Notes under the pieces: generated by a model
The model's input: only the letters and a program-made list of their open reading frames with translations
Databases searched by the model: none
What the model was told of the DNA's origin: nothing
Program-made: the position numbers and the translations under genes
DNA from: Nitrospina sp.
Lineage (GTDB): Bacteria; Nitrospinota; Nitrospinia; Nitrospinales; JACRGP01
Assembly (NCBI GenBank): GCA_024648695.1
Contig: JACAVV010000029.1
Coordinates: forward strand, 1-64,000
DNA length: 64,000 nucleotides
Reading direction: 5' to 3'
In this document: positions 35,542 through 42,668 of the stretch, piece by piece
How the letters are laid out: each line of letters starts with the position of its first letter
Position numbering within the stretch: position 1 is the stretch's first letter

Positions 35542-36330
35542 TCAATCAACTCCGGTGACCCAGTAGCGCCCGCCGTTTTCCTTCAAATCAATTCTGCATC
35601 CCATAGCCCTGGACAATACTTCTGATTGCAACATATCACTCTTAATTCCCTGCTCCAGAATTTGCCCCCCTTTCAAATACATCACATGCGAAATTCCCGG
35701 AATGATTTCCTCGATATGATGGCTGACGTAAATGAGTCGGGTTGGAGTCGAAACCAGTTTTTCCAAAGTTCGTAAAAACATCTCCTTGGTCGGGATGTCA
35801 AGCCCGTTACAGGGTTCATCCAGAATGAGCAGAGACGGGTTGTTCACCAGAGCCCGGGCGAGCAAAACCCGGCGAGCTTCTCCATAGGACATTTGATGGT
35901 ATCCCTTATCTTTCAGATACTCAATTCCCAGAAAATTCATCCATTCCAGGGAGGTCTGCTTTTGAGTGGTGGATACAGACTGATACAGTCCGATGCTCGA
36001 AAAAAGCCCGGAAGCTACCACCTCCCATCCGCGCAGGTTGTGCTCGTAACTTTCCTGAAACTCCGCGGAAACATAACCGATTTTTTCACGAAGGTTCCAT
36101 ATGGGGTCCCGCGCCCGGTTCCCGAACCAATGCACGGTACCGCCGTAAAGCGGAATCAACTCACCAAAAATGAGTTTCATCAAGGTGGTTTTCCCCGCAC
36201 CGTTATTGCCGATAATGGCCCAGTTTTCATCCGGTCCCTGTGTCCAGTTGATATTGGATAAAACCAGAGATCCCTTCAAATATACGGAGGTGTTTTTTAT
36301 ATCGATTAGAAAGGAGTCTTGAGTGGACAT
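35542..36330 (-). CDS. ABC-type ATPase (ModF/iron-molybdate-like single subunit)
   Basis: A 262-residue ATP-binding subunit. Walker A is IIGNNGAGKTTLMKLI, Walker B is LLILDEPCNGLDIPTKE, and the switch His is in IYVSHHIEEI. The signature reads MSYGEARRVLLARAL in place of LSGGQ, as in a family of stand-alone ATPases related to ModF/PhrA types. No permease is nearby. It overlaps nothing but is two bases from the histidine-phosphatase gene, so the two are co-transcribed. The transported substrate or even transport itself is unassigned. Confidence 0.82.
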   Translation of the reverse strand: MSTQDSFLIDIKNTSVYLKGSLVLSNINWTQGPDENWAIIGNNGAGKTTLMKLIFGELIPLYGGTVHWFGNRARDPIWNLREKIGYVSAEFQESYEHNLRGWEVVASGLFSSIGLYQSVSTTQKQTSLEWMNFLGIEYLKDKGYHQMSYGEARRVLLARALVNNPSLLILDEPCNGLDIPTKEMFLRTLEKLVSTPTRLIYVSHHIEEIIPGISHVMYLKGGQILEQGIKSDMLQSEVLSRAMGCRIDLKENGGRYWVTGVD

Positions 36331-36332
36331 AG

Positions 36333-36992
36333 CTAAATGTCTTTTCCCGCAGGCGTTTTATAAATACCCCGAAAATCTTTATGGGTTCCGTTGATCAACT
36401 CCACCACTTTCGTATTTTCGTAATACTGGATCACGTTGACAGCCACAAAGTCCTGTTTGAGATTAAAAATATGATTCAAAGGAATCCCCAATATGTCCGC
36501 GAGAATGATGCGGTTCACTCCTCCATGAGCCATAATCAAAATAGTTTCTCCCTGGTGCCTGGAAACGAGTTCCTTGAACCTGGGCAGGACCCTGTCAGCA
36601 AGATCGTGATAAGATTCACCGCCATCGACTTTGAACTCTTCCAGATTGCTCAGGCGTTTTTCGATTTCACCGGGAAACTTTTCTTCCACTTCTCGAACCG
36701 TCATTCCGTCCCATAGCCCAACGGAGATTTCCCGAAGCTCTTTATGGGCCACAGGTTGTATCTCATGCAGAGCGGCGATTGTTTCTGCTCCGATAAGGGT
36801 TCGTCGAAGTGTACTGCAATGGACCGCTTGCAAGTCGACATTCTTGAACGCCTCCGCGACCTCGCGAACCTGGTCGCGTCCGTGGGGTGACAGGCCAACA
36901 TCAAAATGACCGTTAAAAACAGGTTCCTGCGCATTTGCGACTTCGGCATGCCTCAACAAATAAACCCGGCACGTGGGGTTTCCTTTATTCAT
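36333..36992 (-). CDS. Histidine phosphatase (phosphoglycerate-mutase-like) family protein
   Basis: A 219-residue enzyme of the branch-1 histidine phosphatases. The catalytic RH motif is VYLLRHAEVANA, the FNGHFDVGLSPHGRDQVREV segment follows, and the second catalytic His is in ILIMAHGGVNRIILAD. A proton-donor Glu is present in LREISVGLWDGM. CobC-like alpha-ribazole phosphatases and broad sugar phosphatases share this layout. The substrate is open. The ATG at 36992 is chosen over a TTG at 36998. It is upstream of, and two bases from, the ABC ATPase. Confidence 0.83.
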   Translation of the reverse strand: MNKGNPTCRVYLLRHAEVANAQEPVFNGHFDVGLSPHGRDQVREVAEAFKNVDLQAVHCSTLRRTLIGAETIAALHEIQPVAHKELREISVGLWDGMTVREVEEKFPGEIEKRLSNLEEFKVDGGESYHDLADRVLPRFKELVSRHQGETILIMAHGGVNRIILADILGIPLNHIFNLKQDFVAVNVIQYYENTKVVELINGTHKDFRGIYKTPAGKDI

Positions 36993-37114
36993 AAACAACT
37001 GAATTCCTCAAGAAAAATGAAAGAGTTCTACTTGGGTCGATCCTGATAGCAAGATTTAGGTTTGAAAAAATTTGGAAATTGGAAGGTGAAGAATTAAGAA
37101 GCGATTATCTTACC

Positions 37115-38410
37115 CTAGCCTTTATTCCCATTACCCTCAACCAGTTCCTGCAATTTGGATGCTTCCGACGGATCCACGCGTAAATCCAGGTCCCACCCGG
37201 TGGCATTGGATTCCATGGCCACCACCATAGCCAGCTTGTGTATTTTTGGCAAAAGGTTGGCTTGCGAAAACTCGAGATGAAGATTTAAGGTAGTCAACTG
37301 CTTTTCATAACCGGCGACAATCCCTGCACGCAATCGCTCCATTCCCATTCCGGTTTTACATGAAATGAAAACCGCGTTCGGGTACACCGTTTTCAAATCC
37401 TGCATAAATACTTCGTCCCTGATCCGGTCCGCTTTGTTGAAAACTAGCAAGGACGGAGTTTCATCAACGCCCAACTCTTTTAACAACTCATCAGTGGTCT
37501 CCATTTGTTCACGAAACTCGGGGTGACTGAGATCGGTGACCTTCAACAAAAAGTCCGCTTCGCGTACTTCGTCCAATGTGCTCTTGAAGGATGCGACCAG
37601 ATCATGAGGCAGTTTTTTGATCAGGCCAACGGTATCGGATAACAGAACCGGGAAGGGAAAATTCTTTTTCACTTTGCGGGTCGTGGCATCCAGCGTGGCG
37701 AACAATTTGTTTTCGACCAGGGTTTCCGCTTCGGTGAGTGTGTTCATCAGCGAAGATTTTCCAACGTTGGTGTAGCCGACCAGAGCCACCTTGAACACGT
37801 CGCGCCTTTGTTTCCTTTGCACTACCTTTTCCTTGTCGATTTGTTTCAGCTTGCGCTCCAGCTTGTGGATGTCATTGCGGATGAGGCGTCGGTCCAGTTG
37901 GATCTGTGTTTCACCCACATCTTTCAATCCGATTCCTCCGCGCTGACGGGAAAGGTGACCCCACATTTTGGTGAGACGGGGCAGGGCATATTTTAAACGT
38001 GCCAGTTCCACCTGGGTTTTGGATTCGCGGGTGCGGGCATGGTCGCTGAAAATTTCCAGGATCAGCCAGGACCTATCGATCACACGGCATTTGAGTGCGG
38101 ATTCCAGATTTTTGTTTTGCGCGGGGGACAAACTTTCGTCGAAAATCACCACATCCGCCTCGTGATGGTTCACGGCCTCGGCCAATTCATCAACCTTTCC
38201 ACTGCCCATAAAGGTTTTTGGGTGAATGGACGGCAAACGTTGGGTCAGGGTGGCAACCGGTTCGTAATGGGCGGTCGTGGCCAGACCGTCGAGTTCCTCA
38301 AGTTCCTCGTCAAACAGGCCTCCTTCGCGTTTTGATAGGTGGACGCCTACGAGAATGGCACGGCGTGAACTGGCTTGATATTCAGTTTGAAAAAATCTGT
38401 CGGTTTTCAT
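37115..38410 (-). CDS. hflX: GTPase HflX
   Basis: A 431-residue ribosome-associated GTPase that splits stalled or hibernating 70S ribosomes under stress. The N-terminal glycine-rich nucleotide-binding region is present (HPKTFMGSGKVDELAEAV), then LSRQRGGIGLKDVGETQIQL. The G domain has GYTNVGKSSLMNTL, DTVGLIKKLPHDLVASF and NKADR. The length equals E. coli HflX (426). Monocistronic, about 100 bp from the phosphatase gene. No hfq partner is nearby. Confidence 0.94.
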   Translation of the reverse strand: MKTDRFFQTEYQASSRRAILVGVHLSKREGGLFDEELEELDGLATTAHYEPVATLTQRLPSIHPKTFMGSGKVDELAEAVNHHEADVVIFDESLSPAQNKNLESALKCRVIDRSWLILEIFSDHARTRESKTQVELARLKYALPRLTKMWGHLSRQRGGIGLKDVGETQIQLDRRLIRNDIHKLERKLKQIDKEKVVQRKQRRDVFKVALVGYTNVGKSSLMNTLTEAETLVENKLFATLDATTRKVKKNFPFPVLLSDTVGLIKKLPHDLVASFKSTLDEVREADFLLKVTDLSHPEFREQMETTDELLKELGVDETPSLLVFNKADRIRDEVFMQDLKTVYPNAVFISCKTGMGMERLRAGIVAGYEKQLTTLNLHLEFSQANLLPKIHKLAMVVAMESNATGWDLDLRVDPSEASKLQELVEGNGNKG

Positions 38411-38520
38411 ATAGGCAAAAAAAGGAATAGGTAAATGTAGTTTTTCGTATTGTATCAGGGATATAGGTCTTCGTTAAAATAATCTGGTGGAACAAACCAT
38501 TTTGACGATCTTGTAAACGG

Positions 38521-38548
38521 TTGATCCTGAATTAATTTTGTTTAAAAT
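38521..38548 (+). promoter_or_regulatory. Sigma-70-type promoter for the 80-residue membrane protein
   Basis: TTGATC (38521-38526), a 16-bp spacer and TAAAAT (38543-38548) precede the ATG at 38593. Confidence 0.5.
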
Positions 38549-38592
38549 GATCAAGATACTTATCATCAAAAAAGCTCAGCGAAAGGAACCCA

Positions 38593-38835
38593 ATGGTCTG
38601 GTTGAAGCGCGTGTTCATTTTTCTAGTGGGTACGGTGTATGGGCCTTGGGCTTTTGTCGTTCCCATTGCGCATTTTCACAAAGTGTATGGAGCCAGCGGA
38701 TTGGTTTGGGGCTTCCTGCTGTTTTATGCCTTGGTTCCCTATTTGGTGTTCTTTGTTTATCGCTTGATCGTTCCGCCAAAAAAAGAAAGAGAAATAGATT
38801 CCGTTTCGGACCGAAACCGCTCCGGTCTATCTTAG
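38593..38835 (+). CDS. Small membrane protein
   Basis: An 80-residue protein with two hydrophobic segments (VFIFLVGTVYGPWAFVVPIA and LVWGFLLFYALVPYLVFFVY) and a charged C-terminal tail (PPKKEREIDSVSDRNR). No family is recognised. The ATG has AAAGGA seven bases upstream. Its last nine bases overlap the convergent end of the 359-residue gene. Function unknown. Confidence 0.6.
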   Translation: MVWLKRVFIFLVGTVYGPWAFVVPIAHFHKVYGASGLVWGFLLFYALVPYLVFFVYRLIVPPKKEREIDSVSDRNRSGLS

Positions 38836-39906
38836 AATTTTCCACTCTCCACCGATTTTCCCTAAAAACGCAGGAAAGGTGAATCTTCCACCCGTGTTAT
38901 CCGGTGTGGCGCATAAAATGGGCTTTCGGTCTTTTGTCAGGCACTCCACCAAACGGCCTCCCCCGCAAACTCTTAAATCCCATTGGTCTTCTTTCAAAGG
39001 TTCCATGTCCCAATCCGGCTCGGAAGATAATTCCTGCAAAATATTGGAAAGCACTTTTTGACGGTCCTCTTCAGGCAATCCATAAGCTTGTTCGACCTGC
39101 CGTAAACGTGGTTTTACCAAGTCCAGAACCGGATCGAACCGTTTACGCAAAAATGCTTTTCGCAAAGTTTTCAGGAGTTCTTCAATTTGCTCGCGCGCCT
39201 TTAAATCGAGATCAACCCGCTTTGCCGACTCCCAGGGGCAGGGCCAGGACACATGCTGGAGATTGCAACTGTTTGAAACCGATTGCGAAAAGTTTTGTGG
39301 TTGATCGTCCTCAGAGCCGTTCCATTCAACCCGGATCAATTCCTCCCTCTTTCCGGAATTCAGGGCCGTTCCTGCTGGATACTGAAACAGGCAGGCAGAT
39401 GCCGAGGCTCCTTGCGCTTTAAGGACTCGTTGTTCATAGACTTTGAGATTTCCATTTTCCAGGCGAATCCGCCTGGAAATTTGTGGCTGATCCCTTGTTT
39501 GGATTTGCGGTGACCTCAATTCCCACTCGGATTCAAACTCACGATCTGAATATTTATCAGGAGGCGGAGAGAGTGCTACCTCGGTGTCCGGAGGCAAATC
39601 GATTCCCCTTTGCGCGAATGCTTTTTGAAGAGCGAGAGAGAACTTTAAATTCTTTAAACTTTGAAAAAAGGAAGGATCCAGATCAAATAAATAATCCACC
39701 TGCTGACGAATCAGACTGGGTAGTCTGGGCGGGTTGATCACCAGGGTCAGTTCATTGATGCCAGCGATCAGCGTTTCGTTCACGGGGGCATTGACATGGT
39801 TGCCCTTCCCTTCTCCAAGAAATACAAAAGGAACATCATTAATCAAAATCTCAGCAGTGCATCCCCTGACGCGCGCATCCAGCATAAACATGGGAGGAGG
39901 TGGCAT
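38827..39906 (-). CDS. Hypothetical protein of the DUF4123 operon, third gene
   Basis: A 359-residue protein without recognised family. It has no signal peptide. The N-terminus (FMLDARVRGCTAEILINDVP) and the GINELTLVINPP segment look beta-rich, like a binding module. Residues 195-260 include a Cys/Trp-rich part. The C-terminal ~70 residues contain WDLRVCGGGRLVECL and a FTFPAFLGKIGGEWKIL end. It starts three bases after the stop of the 129-residue gene. Given the DUF4123 partner, it may be a secreted substrate, an adaptor or a protein of a contractile-injection system (inference from context only). Confidence 0.62.
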   Translation of the reverse strand: MPPPPMFMLDARVRGCTAEILINDVPFVFLGEGKGNHVNAPVNETLIAGINELTLVINPPRLPSLIRQQVDYLFDLDPSFFQSLKNLKFSLALQKAFAQRGIDLPPDTEVALSPPPDKYSDREFESEWELRSPQIQTRDQPQISRRIRLENGNLKVYEQRVLKAQGASASACLFQYPAGTALNSGKREELIRVEWNGSEDDQPQNFSQSVSNSCNLQHVSWPCPWESAKRVDLDLKAREQIEELLKTLRKAFLRKRFDPVLDLVKPRLRQVEQAYGLPEEDRQKVLSNILQELSSEPDWDMEPLKEDQWDLRVCGGGRLVECLTKDRKPILCATPDNTGGRFTFPAFLGKIGGEWKILR

Positions 39907-39908
39907 GT

Positions 39909-40298
39909 CTATCGGGACTCCGTTTCCATGAGGTCTTTCAAACGTTGTTCCAGGTCCTTGTTGACCCGCTCGGTGAGCCGGCTGAGCTTTTCCTTTTCGC
40001 TAAAATCAAGGTTCAGCAAAATCTCTTGGGCCCAAATTGCTGAATGAAAATTTTCGCCGCGAACAAAAGTCAAATTAATGAATGTCAGCACACCCGTTTC
40101 GCGTGTAATGCCATAGGAACGGGCGCGATCAAAGTTTTCATGAATCCTCAAACGCACTTGTTTTTCACCCAGCTTTTGAAACTCATCAGGCCAGCGTTTT
40201 TCAAGCGATTCATAAACCCGGTTTTCGAATTCCTTCCGCAACTTTAACGCAAACTTATCCTGTTGTTTTTTGCGAATGGTAAAGGTCTTGAGTACCAT
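39909..40298 (-). CDS. Hypothetical helical protein of the DUF4123 operon, second gene
   Basis: A 129-residue protein rich in charged helices: an amphipathic N-terminus (FTIRKKQQDKFALKLRKEF) and a C-terminal helix (LSRLTERVNKDLEQRLKDLM). A central part with GVLTFINLTFVRGENF may form a small beta unit. No family is assigned. Similar small genes often stand beside DUF4123 genes in type VI loci, recalled from other genomes and not tested. It is 18 bp behind the DUF4123 gene and three bases before the 359-residue gene. Confidence 0.6.
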   Translation of the reverse strand: MVLKTFTIRKKQQDKFALKLRKEFENRVYESLEKRWPDEFQKLGEKQVRLRIHENFDRARSYGITRETGVLTFINLTFVRGENFHSAIWAQEILLNLDFSEKEKLSRLTERVNKDLEQRLKDLMETESR

Positions 40299-40316
40299 AT
40301 TTTCTAACCCGTCCGT

Positions 40317-40844
40317 TCAGGATTTCAAGGGAATGTATCGCCACTGCAACAGGGAATCTTCCAGGTGGTAGCTGATCAGGGTTTTGGGGTCATCACCTTC
40401 TGAAAAGTAGCGGCTCACCGGACCAAACACATGTTTCAATTCCTCAGAATTGCAAGTGGGCAAGTAAACTCTCAATACGCGAGGATCATAATAGCGAAAG
40501 TACATGTTTTTGCCACGCTCGTCAGTCACTTTCAAAAATCGCCTGAAGTGGCGACGCAGAACATTGATATTGGTGTTAGCCCGCAAAAAAATTCCCCAAC
40601 TGTCGCCCCAGCAATGCTCGAGGAGCCAGTGTGTGAACGGATGCTTCGGCTTCAGCTGAACGAGGTAAGGCGCGGCCGCGGCCATCTCCGGCGCCAGAAT
40701 GCCCGCGAACAGGCAACGGTAATCCATTTTCGAACGGAGCAGAGAGGGGTAGATGTCCTCATCGCGCGCGCCGTCAAGGAGGGCGAAGGCATCGTCCTTA
40801 GGATGTTCCCATATATTCGAGGTGATGGTTTCCAGATCGGGCAA
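40317..40844 (-). CDS. DUF4123 domain protein (type VI effector-adaptor family)
   Basis: A 175-residue cytoplasmic protein with the DUF4123 layout: FALLDGARDEDIYPSLLRSK, then CLFAGILAPEMAAAAPYLVQ, HPFTHWLLEHCWGDSWGIFL and FRRFLKVTDERGKNMYFRYY, then DPRVLRVYLPTCN. Known DUF4123 proteins (TEC/TapV) chaperone effectors onto VgrG tips of type VI secretion systems. Here no VgrG, Hcp, PAAR or obvious effector is in the window. The start is a TTG at 40844. No ATG precedes the domain before an upstream in-frame stop. It is the first gene of a three-gene operon. Confidence 0.8.
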   Translation of the reverse strand: MPDLETITSNIWEHPKDDAFALLDGARDEDIYPSLLRSKMDYRCLFAGILAPEMAAAAPYLVQLKPKHPFTHWLLEHCWGDSWGIFLRANTNINVLRRHFRRFLKVTDERGKNMYFRYYDPRVLRVYLPTCNSEELKHVFGPVSRYFSEGDDPKTLISYHLEDSLLQWRYIPLKS

Positions 40845-41016
40845 GGTCCAGACTCTAAAAATCGTGTTGTCCGATTATACCGAAATGGTTCCATAGATTC
40901 GAACGGTAAATATAGGTCGCGATTAATTTGAAGTCCCAGTTTAAATTAGAATTGTGAATGCAAGCCCTGGCCTTTATATTAATAGATAGGGAATCGCTTT
41001 TTTACAGGACGAGATT

Positions 41017-41502
41017 ATGAAATATTTCTACAGTTTGATTTTATGGGTAAGCTTCTGCGGAATGGGAACCAGCGGGGCCATTGCCTCGGATTATTCCACA
41101 ATGGACCCACCCAAAAGGGATGTGCCGCAATGGGAAAAGGACTTCGAAAAAATTGGCGAAGATTTTTTAAGGGCACTTCTTGAAAACATGGAAAATTATC
41201 TGGAATCGCAACTGCAGGATTGGGAGCGCGAAAAAGCCCAAAGTGCAGATGAGGCGCAAAGTGAAAAAAACAAATACCTGCAAGCCCTAAAACGTAATCC
41301 CGCCGATGCGGATGCTCATTTTGCGATGGGAGAAATTTATGATCGGCTCGGAGAAGGGGCACAGGCGATCATTCATACCCAAAAGGCGGAAGAATTGTTT
41401 GCGTCTCAAAACAACGTCAAAGGCTTGGCCGAGTCCCGTCGTAATCTCCGAAAGTTCTACAAAAAATATGGTTTCCATCCGGAAGATTTTAAATTGCTTT
41501 AG
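41017..41502 (+). CDS. Small exported TPR-like protein
   Basis: A 161-residue protein with a signal peptide (MKYFYSLILWVSFCGMGTSG to AIASD). A helical segment (WEKDFEKIGEDFLRALLENM) leads to one or two TPR-type units (NKYLQALKRNPADADAHFAM and AIIHTQKAEELFASQNNVKG). AGGACGAG stands just upstream of the ATG. A periplasmic scaffold role is likely. No partner is visible next to it. Confidence 0.7.
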   Translation: MKYFYSLILWVSFCGMGTSGAIASDYSTMDPPKRDVPQWEKDFEKIGEDFLRALLENMENYLESQLQDWEREKAQSADEAQSEKNKYLQALKRNPADADAHFAMGEIYDRLGEGAQAIIHTQKAEELFASQNNVKGLAESRRNLRKFYKKYGFHPEDFKLL

Positions 41503-41686
41503 AATTAAATAGCATCGAAATAAGTGCATAAAAATTAGCCGGTCCGAGTAGCGCCAACTGCTATACAAACTATAAGAGTCGGTTTTTTAATGCGATTTGG
41601 CTAATTTTGCAATGCCGTTATCCAATCTTCCAAAAATTGGTTTGATTTAAATCCTGGGGTGTTTGATCGGCGTTTAAAAATAATTA

Positions 41687-41715
41687 TTGACTTTCCGTCT
41701 ATTCCAAGGCATTAA
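41687..41715 (+). promoter_or_regulatory. Promoter candidate for the ferredoxin gene
   Basis: TTGACT (41687-41692), a 17-bp spacer and CATTAA (41710-41715). TAATAC at 41713 is an alternative -10. The ATG is at 41769 behind AGGAGA. Confidence 0.4.
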
Positions 41716-41768
41716 TACTGCTTCAATTTATACATTAGGAGAATTTTGTTCAGGAGACCCTACGTATT

Positions 41769-42074
41769 ATGCCAAAAGTAACGATCACAAATGACGAAAC
41801 CGGAGAAAGCAAAACCTTTCGCGCAGGCTTGGGCGCTAATTTGAGGCAGGCCGCTTTATACGCGGATGTGGAAATTTACAAGGGTATGAACAAAATGACC
41901 AACTGCCGCGGCATGGGTTTCTGTGGAACCTGCCTGATCGAGGTGGAGCCTATGGAAAATGTGCGCAATCATACCTTTATCGAAAAACTGCACAAGGTTG
42001 CTCCTAACCAGAAATTGGGTTGCCGGGCCAAGGTTTATGGCGATATCACAGTAAAGGCCGCGATTAAAGATTAA
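41769..42074 (+). CDS. [2Fe-2S] ferredoxin
   Basis: A 101-residue plant-type ferredoxin that carries electrons. The cluster ligands are visible in TNCRGMGFCGTCLIEVEP (C-x5-C-x2-C) and the fourth Cys in LGCRAKVYGD. The C-x5-C spacing differs from the C-x4-C of photosynthetic ferredoxins and is seen in a bacterial subgroup. It begins VTITNDETGESKTFRAGLGA. Monocistronic, with its own promoter candidate. The partner oxidoreductase is not in the window. Confidence 0.88.
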   Translation: MPKVTITNDETGESKTFRAGLGANLRQAALYADVEIYKGMNKMTNCRGMGFCGTCLIEVEPMENVRNHTFIEKLHKVAPNQKLGCRAKVYGDITVKAAIKD

Positions 42075-42120
42075 ACCTCAGGAATTCTCCATTCTCGGCT
42101 CGACTCGATCCCTCCCCAGT

Positions 42121-42477
42121 TCAAACAAATTGCAGTAAAATCAACAACGGCAAAAAAAGCAGTCCCACCACTGCCGCAAATGCGTGAAAGACAACGTCCC
42201 AGCGCTTGCTTATCGGAATGATGGTAATATAGTACAAGCCGATCAAATACTCCCAAACCGTATTCTGGGAGTGAACCCCGTTTAAAATCAGATAATACCC
42301 CAGACAAAACAGGATTCCCCAATACAAATATTTGTGGACTCTCAAATGGGTGCGCCCTCTTTTGATGAACCCCATATACGCACCCACAAATACGTTCACG
42401 ATTTGAAAGCAGATAGCCACCACCACCCATTTCAGGGAAGGCGACGCGCTTATTTGGTCAATGATGGAAGGGGTCAT
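42121..42477 (-). CDS. Small multi-pass membrane protein
   Basis: A 118-residue protein with four hydrophobic segments: WVVVAICFQIVNVFVGAYM, YLYWGILFCLGYYLIL, VWEYLIGLYYITII and HAFAAVVGLLFLPLLILL. Histidines and charged residues in the loops (RGRTHLRVHKYL) could bind haem or metal, but no family is certain. The ATG at 42477 is preferred since TAGG precedes it. In-frame starts at 42513 and 42528 have no ribosome site. Convergent with the ferredoxin gene. Confidence 0.6.
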   Translation of the reverse strand: MTPSIIDQISASPSLKWVVVAICFQIVNVFVGAYMGFIKRGRTHLRVHKYLYWGILFCLGYYLILNGVHSQNTVWEYLIGLYYITIIPISKRWDVVFHAFAAVVGLLFLPLLILLQFV

Positions 42478-42668
42478 GTGCCTATTAAATTGTGATTCTT
42501 TAGAAAAAAACATTATGCCGCAAATCAATCTGGCTATGTTGATTATTTATTTATATGTCCGTGACAGGTCAGAAGATCTGATTCGCCCGGCAAAAATAAA
42601 GTCACCCTTTGTGTTAGAATAAATCTCCTTGTTAACCATCCGCCCTCTTTTTGTCCTGCCATAAAATC

